Assembly: GCF_007595705.1 (NCBI RefSeq)
Contig: NZ_NISY01000002.1
Coordinates: 434,001-498,000 of the forward strand
Length of the DNA: 64,000 nt
DNA from: Streptomyces sp. SAJ15
Lineage (GTDB): Bacteria; Actinomycetota; Actinomycetes; Streptomycetales; Streptomycetaceae
Direction: 5' to 3'
Below the pieces are notes generated by a model. The model was not told the origin of the DNA. It saw only the letters and a list, made by a program, of their open reading frames with translations, and ran no database searches. A program made the position numbers and the translations under genes. This document shows positions 54,303 to 63,263 of the stretch, piece by piece. The stretch's first letter is position 1; each line of letters begins with the position of its first letter.

Positions 54303-56654
54303 GTGCAGGTGCCCCGACCCCGATGGAGGACCCTGGGCGGTGCCCTGCTCAGGGTGACCGCGGTGTGGGCGGTCGCCACGCTCACCATGCTGGTGCTCGC
54401 CGGACTGCTGCCCGACTTCCGGCTCCAGTCCGCCGACGGCGACAGCGCCACCCGCATCGGCATCACCGCGGCCGTCGGAGCGGGAGTGTTCGGCCTGCTC
54501 GGCGCCCTGGTCTGGCCGCTGCTCGTCCGCGCGCTGCTGCTGGTGCCCGCCTTCGTGCTCGGCCTGTCGGTCTTCGTCCTCAACGGCTCGCTGCTGCTGC
54601 TCGCCCTCAGCCTGGTCCCGGACGGCCGGGGCTCGGTGGATCCGCGGACCGCCGTGGTCGTCGCCGCCGTGATGTCCGCCGCCTCCTCGGCGACCAGCAC
54701 CTTCCTCACCGTGCGCGACGACGGCGCCTACCGCCGCCGGCTGGCGCGCCTCGCCGGCCGCGGACGGCGCCGCGGACGGGGCGACCGGGGGCCGGAGCGG
54801 CCGCCGCCGGGCACGATCTTCCTCCAGCTCGACGGGGTGGGACACGACGTACTCCGGGACGCCCTGCGCGGCAGACACCCGCTGATGGAGACGCTGGCCC
54901 GCTGGGCGGGCAGCACCCACACCCTCACTCCGTGGCGCACCGACTGGTCCAGCCAGACCGGCGCCAGCCAGCTCGGCATACTGCACGGCTCCAACGAGGA
55001 CGTGCCCGCGTTCCGCTGGTACGAGAAGGAGAGCGGCGAGGTCATGGTCAGCAACCGGCCGACCAGTGCCGCCGCCCTCCAGCGCCGCGCCGCCGCCCGC
55101 AGCGGCGACGGCGGGCTGCTCACCGTGGACGGCGCCAGCCGCGGCAACCTCTTCACCGGCGGCGCCGACCAGCTCGCCCTGGTCCTGTCCGTCGCCGCCC
55201 GGCGCGGTCGGTACAACCGCTCCCGCTCCGGATACTTCGCGTACTTCTCCGACCCCGCCAACGCCACCCGCACCGCCGGCTCCTTCGTCGCCGAGGTCCT
55301 CCGCGAGCTGGGCCAGTCCACCCGCGCCAAGCTGCGTCGTGAGACGCCACGGGTGCGCCGCGGCGGCCTCTACCCCTTCATCCGGGCCTTCGCGACCGTC
55401 GTGGAGCGGGATGTGGTGGTCACCGCGGTCATCGGCGACATCCTCGCCGGGCGCACCGCGGTCTACGCCGACCTGGTCGCCTACGACGAGGTCGCCCACC
55501 ACTCCGGGCCGCGCAGCCGCGACACCCACCAGGTGCTGCGCCGCCTGGACCGGGCCGTCGCCCTCATCGCCAAGATCGTCGAACACGCGCCGCGCGAGTA
55601 CCGCATCGTGCTCCTCTCCGACCACGGCCAGAGCCCGGGGGAGAGCTTCGCCGGCCGCTTCGGGCTGACCCTGGAGGACCTGGTGCGGGCCGGCTGCGGG
55701 CTACCGGTCTCCCGGCGTGCCGGGCGCACGGCCAGCGGGGCCGAGGCCCGTGAGGCGGCCCGGGTGGCGCTGCACCGACCGGAGAGGGACGACGTGGAGG
55801 CGCGGGAGGCGGCACGGACGGCTCCGCGCCGGCCGGAGCAGGGCGACGCGGAGGCGCGGGAGGCGGCGCGGGGCGGCAGGTCGGCGGGCGAGCGGCGGGG
55901 GCGCCCGGCGGGCCCCGTGGTGCTCGCCTCCGGCAACCTGGGGCTGGTCTCGTTCCCCGACACCCCCGGCCGGATGAGCCGCGAGCAGCTCGACCGCCGG
56001 CATCCGGCGCTGCTGCGCACCCTGGCCGACCACCCGGGCGTCGGCTTCGTCCTGGTGCGCTCCGCCGAACACGGCGCGGTGGTGCTGGGGGCCGGCGGGG
56101 CGGAACACCATCTGGACACCGGGCGCACCATCGGCGTCAGCCCGCTGGCGCCCTTCGGCGAGGGCGCGGTGGAGGCCGTACGTCGTACCGCGGGCTTCGC
56201 GAACGCCGCCGACATCATGATCAACTCCGCCTATCACCCGGACACCGGAGAGGTGCACGCCTTCGAGCCGCAGATCGGCTCGCACGGCGGCCTCGGCGGC
56301 GAGCAGGGCCATGCCTTCCTGCTGTGGCCCAGCGAGCTGTCCCCGCCGACCCCGGACGGCCGACCGCTGGTCGGGGCGGAGCAGGTGCACGCGGTGCTGC
56401 GCCGCTGGCTGTCGGAGGCGGACGGCCCTCAGGTGCCGGCGGCGGCGACCGCCGCCGTGACGGAGGCGGGCTCCGGGCCGGTGCGGACACCGTCGGCCGT
56501 GCGGCCGGCCACGGAGGGGCGGACGGCGGAGGAATCGGAATCAGGTGATCCGTGTGGCGCATCGCGGATCTCGGCGAACGAATCTCCGTCCGACGGCGAT
56601 ATGTCCGCACCTTTTCCTGTCGTTACCCCGGCGGCACCGGACAATGCACGGTGA
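54303..56654 (+). CDS. Membrane-anchored phosphodiesterase/alkaline-phosphatase-fold protein with N-terminal holin-like TM region
   Basis: 783 residues. Residues 1-145 form four transmembrane helices of the phage-holin-IV-like (DUF4870/Holin) type (VTAVWAVATLTMLVLAGLLPDF ... VLGLSVFVLNGSLLLLALSLVP). From ~165 an alkaline-phosphatase-superfamily domain follows: FLQLDGVGHD (metal Asp), TDWSSQTGASQLGILHG with candidate nucleophile Thr, DEVAHHSGPRSRDTH and LLSDHGQSPG, then HGGLGGEQGHAF. A 48-residue charged insert with EAREAAR repeats lies at about 480-530 and a disordered tail after 700. GTG start with GAGGTAAGG. Substrate unknown. Confidence 0.85.
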   Translation: MQVPRPRWRTLGGALLRVTAVWAVATLTMLVLAGLLPDFRLQSADGDSATRIGITAAVGAGVFGLLGALVWPLLVRALLLVPAFVLGLSVFVLNGSLLLLALSLVPDGRGSVDPRTAVVVAAVMSAASSATSTFLTVRDDGAYRRRLARLAGRGRRRGRGDRGPERPPPGTIFLQLDGVGHDVLRDALRGRHPLMETLARWAGSTHTLTPWRTDWSSQTGASQLGILHGSNEDVPAFRWYEKESGEVMVSNRPTSAAALQRRAAARSGDGGLLTVDGASRGNLFTGGADQLALVLSVAARRGRYNRSRSGYFAYFSDPANATRTAGSFVAEVLRELGQSTRAKLRRETPRVRRGGLYPFIRAFATVVERDVVVTAVIGDILAGRTAVYADLVAYDEVAHHSGPRSRDTHQVLRRLDRAVALIAKIVEHAPREYRIVLLSDHGQSPGESFAGRFGLTLEDLVRAGCGLPVSRRAGRTASGAEAREAARVALHRPERDDVEAREAARTAPRRPEQGDAEAREAARGGRSAGERRGRPAGPVVLASGNLGLVSFPDTPGRMSREQLDRRHPALLRTLADHPGVGFVLVRSAEHGAVVLGAGGAEHHLDTGRTIGVSPLAPFGEGAVEAVRRTAGFANAADIMINSAYHPDTGEVHAFEPQIGSHGGLGGEQGHAFLLWPSELSPPTPDGRPLVGAEQVHAVLRRWLSEADGPQVPAAATAAVTEAGSGPVRTPSAVRPATEGRTAEESESGDPCGASRISANESPSDGDMSAPFPVVTPAAPDNAR
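55739..55870 (+). repeat. 54-bp coding repeat, EAREAAR units
   Basis: Two and a half in-frame copies of an 18-residue unit (EAREAARVALHRPERDDV, EAREAARTAPRRPEQGDA, EAREAARGG) inserted in the phosphodiesterase domain, predicted to form a charged helix. Confidence 0.8.
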
Positions 56655-56764
56655 TTTTGCGCTGCGTTTCCCATCGCTGACCATGTCTGGGCGCTCGCCC
56701 CGCCAAACCTCGGCGGACCCTCGCGGGCGTTGGACCTTGGCACGATGAGAGGCGCACCACCCTT

Positions 56765-58243
56765 ATGCACGACCCTCGTCACTCCGGCCCGTCCCCCGTC
56801 GACGACCTCGACGGCGGCGCCGCGGGCCCCAGCCACACCCGCCGCTTCGGCCTGCCGACCGCGACCGCGCTCGTCATGGGCAACATCATCGGAGGCGGCA
56901 TCTTCCTGCTGCCGGCCGCCGTCGCCCCGTACGGCACCGTCAGCCTGCTGGCCTTCGCGGTCCTGACCGTCGGCGCCATCGCCCTCGCCCTCGTCTTCGG
57001 CGGGCTGGCGCGGCGCGATCCGCGCACCGGCGGCCCCTATGTCTACGCGCGTGCCGCCTTCGGCGACTTCGCGGGATTCCTCTCCGCCTGGTCGTTCTGG
57101 ACCATGGCCTGGGTGAGCAACGCGGGCCTCGCCTTCGTCGGCGTCGGCTACATCGACGTGCTCATCGACGGCGAGATGTCCAAGGGCGTCAAGCTCGCCG
57201 TGGCGCTGCTCGTGGTGTGGCTGCCCGCCCTGGCGAACCTCGCCGGGACCCGCTGGGTGGGCGTCGTGCAGCTGATCTCCACTATCCTGAAGTTCGTCCC
57301 GCTGCTCTTCGTCGCCGTCGTCGGACTCTTCTTCTTCGACCCCGACAACCTCGGCTCCTTCAACGAGGGCGGCGGCAGCGCGCTCGGCGGCCTCTCCGCC
57401 TCGGCCGCCCTGCTGCTCTACAGCTACGTCGGTGTGGAGTCGGCCGCGATGAGCGCGGGCGAGGTGCGCGACCCCGAGCGCAACGTCGGCCGGGCCAGTG
57501 TGCTGGGCACCATCGGCGCCGCCGTCGTCTACCTGCTGGGCACCCTCGCCGTCTTCGGCACCGTGGCCCATGACGACCTGGTCGACTCCAGCGCGCCGTT
57601 CTCCGACGCCGTCAACGCGATGTTCGGTGGCACCTGGGGCGGCACGCTGATCGCCGCCGCCGCGGTGATCTCCATCCTCGGCGCGCTGAACGGCTGGACG
57701 CTGATGAGCGCCCAGGCCCCGTACGCCGCCGCGAAGGACGGCCTCTTCCCCCAGTTCTTCGCCGTCAAGCGGCGCGGAGTGCCCACCACCGGTGTGCTGG
57801 TCGGCGCCGTCCTGGCCTCGCTGCTCACCATCGTCAACTACAGCTCGGCCTCGGACCGGGTCTTCGAGGTGCTGGTGCTGATCACCACCTTCTCGGCGAC
57901 CGTCCCGTACCTGCTCGCCTCCGGCGCCCAGCTCTACTTCCTGCTGGCGGGACGCGGCGCCGAGGTGCGCACCGGCCGCTTCGTGTGGGACACCGCCCTC
58001 GCCCTCACCGGCTTCGGCTTCTCCTTCTGGCTGGTCGCCGGCGCCGGCTACGCGGCGGTCTACCAGGGCTCGCTGTTCCTCTTCGCCGGTGTTCTCGTCT
58101 ACGCCTGGCTGGCCGCCCGTCGTAAGTCGGAGACCGCCGCGGCCGCCGAGCGGGCCGCCGAGCCCGCGACCGCCCCGGCGTCCGGGAGCGCCGCCGCGCC
58201 GGCCCCCGACGCCTCGGCCGAACTGGCCGACAGCGTGTCCTGA
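56765..58243 (+). CDS. APC-family amino acid permease
   Basis: 492 residues, 12 predicted TM segments. TM1 carries the APC signature GNIIGGGIFLLPAAVAPYG; TM6 region has YSYVGVESAAMSAGEVRDPERNVGRAS, the substrate-binding bend; TM8 region has GALNGWTLMSAQAPYAAAKDGLFP. It resembles the basic amino acid/polyamine antiporter branch (ArcD/AdiC-like). The C-terminus is an Ala/Glu/Pro-rich cytosolic tail (about 455-492). ATG 56765 lies 110 bases after the phosphodiesterase gene. Confidence 0.93.
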   Translation: MHDPRHSGPSPVDDLDGGAAGPSHTRRFGLPTATALVMGNIIGGGIFLLPAAVAPYGTVSLLAFAVLTVGAIALALVFGGLARRDPRTGGPYVYARAAFGDFAGFLSAWSFWTMAWVSNAGLAFVGVGYIDVLIDGEMSKGVKLAVALLVVWLPALANLAGTRWVGVVQLISTILKFVPLLFVAVVGLFFFDPDNLGSFNEGGGSALGGLSASAALLLYSYVGVESAAMSAGEVRDPERNVGRASVLGTIGAAVVYLLGTLAVFGTVAHDDLVDSSAPFSDAVNAMFGGTWGGTLIAAAAVISILGALNGWTLMSAQAPYAAAKDGLFPQFFAVKRRGVPTTGVLVGAVLASLLTIVNYSSASDRVFEVLVLITTFSATVPYLLASGAQLYFLLAGRGAEVRTGRFVWDTALALTGFGFSFWLVAGAGYAAVYQGSLFLFAGVLVYAWLAARRKSETAAAAERAAEPATAPASGSAAAPAPDASAELADSVS

Positions 58244-58262
58244 CGCCCGACGGCTCACCCCG

Positions 58263-58316
58263 TGAGCGCTGCCGCACCCCGCCCGTGCACGTCACGGCGG
58301 ACCGCGGCAGCGCTCA
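58263..58316 (+). terminator. Long-loop hairpin downstream of the permease
   Basis: 13-bp perfect stem (58263-58275 with 58304-58316, left arm TGAGCGCTGCCGC) and a 28-base loop, 19 bases after the permease stop. A second stem, GGGTTCCGG with CCGGAACCC (58374-58407), follows. Together they probably terminate the permease and the convergent regulator. Confidence 0.6.
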
Positions 58317-58485
58317 TGCGTTTCTCGGGGGACCCGACGGAGGGCGTCGGCACTGGTCAGGCCGGTCAGACCCGGGTTCCGGACCGGAGTGCGCCGGCCC
58401 GGAACCCGATGCCCTCACGATGCCGCGGATGCCGACCGTGGTCGATTACCTGTCAGGTCATGGGGTGGCTTCCCGGGCCGCGTCC

Positions 58486-59304
58486 CTACGGCCCGAGCCG
58501 GGCCGCCCGCGCCAGATAGGCGCTCGTCTCCGGGTCCGCCGGCAGGAACGTCTCGATGGCCAGCTCGGAGACGGTCACGTCCATCGGGGTGTTGAAGGTG
58601 GCGATGGTCGAGACGAAGGACAGCACCCGCCCGTCATGCTCGATCACCATCGGCAGCGCGAAGGGCGGGTACTCCGCGGCACCCGGCGACTCCGCCGCGT
58701 CCGGTTCCGGCTCCGGCGGCAGCGGATACGCGCTGACCTCGTCGTAGAGCGCGCGCAGCGGGGCGGAGCGCAGCAGCGCCAGCTGGCGGTCCATCTGCGA
58801 CAGCAGATCGGCGCGCCAGGCGCGCAGGTTGCGGATGCGGGGCGCCATGCCCTCCGGGTGGAGGGTGAGGCGCATCGCGTTCAGCGGGGGTGTGAGCAGG
58901 TGTTCCGCGACGCCTTCCAGGAACATCCCGACGCTCCGGTTGGCCGCCACGATGTCGTACGTGCCGTCGACGACGAGCGCGGGGTACGGCTCGAAGCCGG
59001 TCAGCAGCTGCTCCACGGAGGTCCGTAGGGGCTCCATCTCGGGGGCGTCCAGCGCGGTGTCCGGGTAGTGCGGCGCGTAACCGGCGGCGATCAGCAGCGC
59101 GTTGCGCTCGCGCACCGGCACGTCGAGGTGGTCCGCCAGGCGCAGCACCATCTCCCGGCTGGGCCGGGAACGACCGGTCTCGATGAAGCTGATGTGGCGG
59201 GCGGAGGAGTCGGCGCGCAGCGCCAGCTCCAGTTGGCTGATCCGGCGCCGGTCCCGCCATTCGCGGAGCAGCGCGCCCACGCCCGGAGCGGTGGCAGTCG
59301 TCAT
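58486..59304 (-). CDS. XRE-family regulator with MmyB-like ligand domain
   Basis: 272 residues. N-terminal helix-turn-helix (about 8-65: ALLREWRDRRRISQLELALRADSSARHISFIETGRSRPSREMVLRLADHLDVP) followed by the MmyB-like domain (PALVVDGTYDIVAANRSVGMFLEGV, RLTLHPEGMAPRIRNL, SFVSTIATFNTPMDVTVSELAIETFLPADPET), which binds fatty-acyl-type ligands in relatives. ATG 59304 begins the fold. A small palindrome ACACGTGT lies at 59322-59329 upstream. The target genes are not known; it is divergent from the pterin dehydratase gene. Confidence 0.92.
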   Translation of the reverse strand: MTTATAPGVGALLREWRDRRRISQLELALRADSSARHISFIETGRSRPSREMVLRLADHLDVPVRERNALLIAAGYAPHYPDTALDAPEMEPLRTSVEQLLTGFEPYPALVVDGTYDIVAANRSVGMFLEGVAEHLLTPPLNAMRLTLHPEGMAPRIRNLRAWRADLLSQMDRQLALLRSAPLRALYDEVSAYPLPPEPEPDAAESPGAAEYPPFALPMVIEHDGRVLSFVSTIATFNTPMDVTVSELAIETFLPADPETSAYLARAARLGP

Positions 59305-59441
59305 GCCCCGACCGTAACCGAACACGTGTCGGTGCCCGAGCGGGACAGCGGTGGGGCGTGGCACGCTGGAGCTCCGGCGACCGTACGCCACCGGCCACCG
59401 CCACCCCCTCCGCCCGCGCGCGACGAAGGAGCTGATGCGCC

Positions 59442-59747
59442 ATGGCAGTCGAACCGCTCTCGCACAAGGAGATCGAGGAGCGCCTGGAGGAGCTCCCCGG
59501 CTGGTCGGCCGAGGGCAACGACCGGATCACCCGCAGCTACACCTATGTGAGCCACCTGGACGCGGCCGACGCCGTCGGGCGGATCGCCAGGGTGCAGGAC
59601 GAGCTGAACCACCACTCCGATCTGACGCTCGGCTACACCACCCTCACCGTCTCGGTGAGCACCCACAGCGTCGGCGGCAAGGTGACCGCCCTCGACTTCG
59701 AGCTCGCGCACCGGATCCAGGAGGTCGCCGTCGGAGCCGCCGCCTAG
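59442..59747 (+). CDS. phhB: Pterin-4a-carbinolamine dehydratase
   Basis: 101 residues, the typical PCD length. Dehydrates 4a-hydroxytetrahydropterin to recycle the cofactor of aromatic amino acid hydroxylases. The active-site motif is DELNHHSDLTLGYTTLTVSVSTHSVGG (about 51-77), with the paired His. ATG 59442 has a purine-rich GAAGGAG upstream. No phenylalanine hydroxylase is nearby, so the partner must be elsewhere or the role is different. Confidence 0.93.
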   Translation: MAVEPLSHKEIEERLEELPGWSAEGNDRITRSYTYVSHLDAADAVGRIARVQDELNHHSDLTLGYTTLTVSVSTHSVGGKVTALDFELAHRIQEVAVGAAA

Positions 59748-59982
59748 ACGTCGAAGCCGCTGCCCGGCCGCCGGGTCCGTCGCCCAGCCGCGCCGGGGCC
59801 GCCGCCCCAGCCGCCGGGTCCGTCGCCCGGTCGCGCGGCTCGCGGTCAGCCGCCGTTCTGCCCGGCACCGCGCCGGCGGCCGGACGGTTTGCCGAACCAG
59901 CAAAAATCCTTGCCGCCCGGTTCGGGTCCCGGAGACGCTTCGGGCACACCGACACGGACCCCGGCCCCAGGGAGGGCGCGCG

Positions 59983-60894
59983 ATGAGCGGCCATCACCAC
60001 CACCATCACCACGACACCCACCGCGGCGGCGGCAGCGGCCACGCCGACATCGACTGGGCGGTCATGGCCTCGCTCATCGAGGCGAACGGCGAGGTGCACG
60101 CGCCCGCCACCGAGCAGGCGGCGCACTGGCTGCGTGAGCGCCTCGGCGACGCCTCCGAGGTCCACGACGTGTGGGACGTGGGCAGCGGGCCCGGGGTGGC
60201 CGCCGGCCTGTTCGCCCAGGTCTTCCCGAGCGCCGCGGTGCTGGCCGTGGACGGCGAGCAAGCCCTGTTGGAACGGGCCCGCGCCCGCGCGGCCCGACTC
60301 GGCGTCGGCGACCGCCTGCGCACCCTGACCGCCGACCTCCCCGACGGGCTGGTCGACGCGGGCGCCGCCGACCTCATCTGGTCCAGCAAGGCGCTGCACC
60401 ACCTCGGCGACCAGACGGGCGCCGTCGCCCGGCTCGCCGACCATCTGCGCCCCGGCGGCCTGCTCGCCGTCGCCGAGGGCGGGCTGCCCGCACGGTGTCT
60501 GCCCCGCGACTTCGGCATCGGACGACCGGGACTCCAGGCCCGGCTCGACGCGGTCGTCGAGGACTGGTTCACCGAGATGCGGGCCGCGCTGCCCGACGTC
60601 CGGACCACGGTCGAGGACTGGCCGGCGATGCTCGCTGCCGCGGGTCTGACCGACCTGCGCAGCCGCACCTTCCTCCTGGACCTGCCCGCGCCCCTGTCCG
60701 CCGCGGCCCGCGACTATCTGCGCGCCCAACTGGTCCGGCTGCGCGAGACCGTCGCCGAGAACCTCGACGCCGAGGACCGCGCCACCCTCGACCGGCTCGT
60801 CGACCCGGACGACAAGGACGGCATCCTGCTCCGCTCCGACGCCTTCCTGCTGTCGGCCCAGACGGTGCACACGGGACGACGGGCCGCCGTCTGA
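59983..60894 (+). CDS. SAM-dependent methyltransferase with natural His7 N-terminus
   Basis: 303 residues. Class I fold: VWDVGSGPGVAAGLFAQVFP (motif I, about 62-81), VLAVDGEQALLERARARAARLG, DLIWSSKALHHLGDQTGAVARLADHLRPGGLLAVAEGG. The N-terminus is MSG followed by seven consecutive His, then DTH, most likely a metal-binding or disordered tip. Substrate unknown. ATG 59983 is preceded by GGGAGG. It converges with the LysR gene. Confidence 0.9.
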   Translation: MSGHHHHHHHDTHRGGGSGHADIDWAVMASLIEANGEVHAPATEQAAHWLRERLGDASEVHDVWDVGSGPGVAAGLFAQVFPSAAVLAVDGEQALLERARARAARLGVGDRLRTLTADLPDGLVDAGAADLIWSSKALHHLGDQTGAVARLADHLRPGGLLAVAEGGLPARCLPRDFGIGRPGLQARLDAVVEDWFTEMRAALPDVRTTVEDWPAMLAAAGLTDLRSRTFLLDLPAPLSAAARDYLRAQLVRLRETVAENLDAEDRATLDRLVDPDDKDGILLRSDAFLLSAQTVHTGRRAAV

Positions 60895-60917
60895 CGGTGG
60901 TGGGCGGTGCCCGGGAG

Positions 60918-60949
60918 GGCGCCGCCGCCCGGGGAGGGGCGGCGGCGCC
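60918..60949. terminator. Hairpin terminator between convergent genes
   Basis: Perfect 13-bp stem (60918-60930 with 60937-60949, left arm GGCGCCGCCGCCC), 6-base loop, 24 bases after the methyltransferase stop and on the LysR side as well. Confidence 0.82.
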
Positions 60950-61132
60950 GGTCCACGTCGGCCGGGGTCGGACCCGCCGCCCCCGGCTGCCCGAGCGGGC
61001 GGTGGCGAGGGCGGGACCATGGGCGACGGGCACGCCCCGGCTGGGGGGTGGCAGCGCCAACGTAGCGCCGCCCACCGACGAAGTGGACCCTGTCAGCTCC
61101 CCCCTGTCGCGGCGTTATGGCGCCGGCCGAGT

Positions 61133-62110
61133 TCAACCGTCGGAAGCCCCCGTGCCGAAGCGGTCCGGGAGCGGCCGGGCGGCGAGCCAGCGGGCGTACA
61201 CCTCGTTGCGCCGGACGGCGTCGGCGTGGGCGGTGCGGGCGTGGCCGAGCACGGCCGGGGCGGTGTCGGCGGCGGGGGAGTCCGGGTGCCAGCCGATGAG
61301 GTGACGCCAGCTCAGCGGGGCGCCGGCCAGCGGGCGGGTCACCACGCCAGGAGTGGGCGGGAAGGTGGCGCGGCAGAGCCCGACGGCGCGCCCGACCTGC
61401 ACCAGGTGCACACAGGACGCGGTGTCGGTCTCGAAGACCGACAGCGGGGTGAAGCCGGCACGGGCGCACGCGGTGGCGAAACAGTCGGCGAAGCAGCCCT
61501 CGCCCGGCACATCGGTCCACGACTCCCCGGCGAGGGCACTCAGCTCCAACTCCGGTTCGTCGCGGAGCGGATGGTCCTCGCTGAGCATCACGAACACCGG
61601 GTCGGTGCCCACGGTGTGCCAGCTCAGCTGGTCCGCCGCGGGTGGCGGCGCCTGCCCGCAGGTGCCGATGAGCGCGAAGTCCAGCCGTCCCTCGACGACC
61701 ATGGTGCTGATCTCCCGCACGGACCACGAGGTGTAGGTGGAGACGGGCGCCGAGGGGTGGGCGGTGGCGAGGCGGTCGACCAGCCCGCCCAGCAGCGGCC
61801 CGTGGGTGGCGCCGAGCCGGAACCGCTCGATCTGGGCGCAGGCGTTGGCGAACCGCACCGCCTCCTCCTGGAGCTCGCGCACCGCGGGCAGCAGCACCCG
61901 CGCTCGCTCCAGCACCAGCTCGCCGAGCGCCGTGGGGCGAGCGCCGTTGCGGTCACGGTGGAAGAGCGGGCCGCCCAGCGCCCGTTCGATGCGCTTGAGC
62001 TGCGTACTGAGCGCGGGTTGGGCGAAGCCGAGCTGTGCGGCGGCCTTGGTGAGGCTGCCCGCGTCCGCTATCGCCCGGACCGTTCTGAGGTGCCGCAACT
62101 CCAGATCCAT
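61133..62110 (-). CDS. LysR-family transcriptional regulator
   Basis: 325 residues. N-terminal winged helix (LRHLRTVRAIADAGSLTKAAAQLGFAQPALSTQLKRIERALGGPLFHR, about 5-53) and the periplasmic-binding-type effector domain (FRLGATHGPLLGGLVDRLATAHP and following). The target genes cannot be told; it is 214 bases downstream of the aldo/keto reductase gene on the same strand, which is unusual because LysR genes are often divergent from their targets. The C-terminal domain contains five cysteines, more than usual. Confidence 0.92.
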   Translation of the reverse strand: MDLELRHLRTVRAIADAGSLTKAAAQLGFAQPALSTQLKRIERALGGPLFHRDRNGARPTALGELVLERARVLLPAVRELQEEAVRFANACAQIERFRLGATHGPLLGGLVDRLATAHPSAPVSTYTSWSVREISTMVVEGRLDFALIGTCGQAPPPAADQLSWHTVGTDPVFVMLSEDHPLRDEPELELSALAGESWTDVPGEGCFADCFATACARAGFTPLSVFETDTASCVHLVQVGRAVGLCRATFPPTPGVVTRPLAGAPLSWRHLIGWHPDSPAADTAPAVLGHARTAHADAVRRNEVYARWLAARPLPDRFGTGASDG

Positions 62111-62324
62111 GGGCGCAAGCTATGGCGGCCCGGCGGCACCGGCAATACACCTGCACGGTGTTACCGGCGCCGCTCGGCGAGGCCCGCGCCCAGCACCCCG
62201 GCGCCCCCGCCCGGCACTCCGACAGCCGCGCCGTGGCGCGCTCCGGCGGCCACGCCGTGACACCCCGGCGCTCACGCCACGGCGGGCACGGGCCGCGCCC
62301 GGGCCCAGACCGACGCGCCCGGGC

Positions 62325-63158
62325 TCAGGCCATGTCGAAGGTCTCCGGGTCCGGACCCAGCCGGGTGCCCGACTCCAGCGCGGCGATGGCCGTCAGGTCG
62401 TCCTCGTCCAGCGCGAAGTCGAAGATGTCGAAGTTCTCCGCGATCCGCGACGGCGTCACGGACTTCGGGATCGCCACATGGCCCGACTGGATGTGCCAGC
62501 GCAGCACCACCTGGGCCGGGGTCTTCCCGTGCTTCTGTCCGATCGCGGCCAGCACCGGGGCGTCGAGCAGGTCCTTGCCCTGGCCCAGCGGGGACCATGC
62601 CTCGGTCGCGATGTCGTGCCGGGCGTTGAAGGCGCGGACCTCGGCCTGCTGGAGCCGCGGGTGCAGCTCCACCTGGTCCAGCGCCGGCACCACCGAGGTC
62701 TCGGCCAGCAGCCGCTCGAGGTGGGCCGGGTGGAAGTTGGAGACGCCGATGGCCCTGGCCCGTCCCTCGGCGTAGATCTTCTCCAGGGCCTTCCAGCTCT
62801 CCACGTAGCGGTCCTGGGAGGGAACCGGCCAGTGGATCAGATACAGATCCACGTGGTCGAGGCCGAGCTTGTCGAGCGAGGCGTCGAAGGCGCGGAGGGT
62901 CGCGTCGTAACCCTGGTCGGAGTTCCACAGCTTGGTGGTCACGAACAGCTCGTCGCGCGGAATGCCGGACCGGGCGATCGCCTGGCCCGTGCCTTCCTCG
63001 TTCTCGTAGATCGCGGCGGTGTCGATGCTGCGGTACCCCACCTCCAGCGCGGCGCCGACCGCCCTGGCCGCCTCGTCGTCCGGGACCTGCCAGACGCCGT
63101 AGCCGAGCTGAGGCATCCGGACGCCGTTGTTGAGGGTGATGAAGGGGACCTTGCTCAC
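62325..63158 (-). CDS. Aldo/keto reductase (2,5-diketogluconate reductase type)
   Basis: 277 residues, one AKR barrel. Catalytic tetrad Asp46, Tyr51, Lys76 and His109 in DTAAIYENE, TTKLW and LIHWP; NADPH-binding IPKSVTPSRIAENFDIFDF near the C-terminus. It reduces small carbonyl compounds with NADPH. ATG 63158 starts the fold (MSKVPFITLNNGVRMPQLG). It stands alone with LysR downstream and the CHAT gene upstream on the same strand. Confidence 0.94.
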   Translation of the reverse strand: MSKVPFITLNNGVRMPQLGYGVWQVPDDEAARAVGAALEVGYRSIDTAAIYENEEGTGQAIARSGIPRDELFVTTKLWNSDQGYDATLRAFDASLDKLGLDHVDLYLIHWPVPSQDRYVESWKALEKIYAEGRARAIGVSNFHPAHLERLLAETSVVPALDQVELHPRLQQAEVRAFNARHDIATEAWSPLGQGKDLLDAPVLAAIGQKHGKTPAQVVLRWHIQSGHVAIPKSVTPSRIAENFDIFDFALDEDDLTAIAALESGTRLGPDPETFDMA

Positions 63159-63263
63159 GAGCAGTCGATCCTAACGTCGGGAGACGGGGGTGCTTTCGTC
63201 ATCCTCAACGGTCGACCGGGGCCCCGCATTCCCGGCTCGGCCGCGCGGGGGCGGACCCGGGCC

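Noticed and set aside
54303..54740. Prophage origin suggested by the holin-like TM region
   Set aside because: No other phage genes, integrase or att repeats are near; such TM regions are common in chromosomal proteins.
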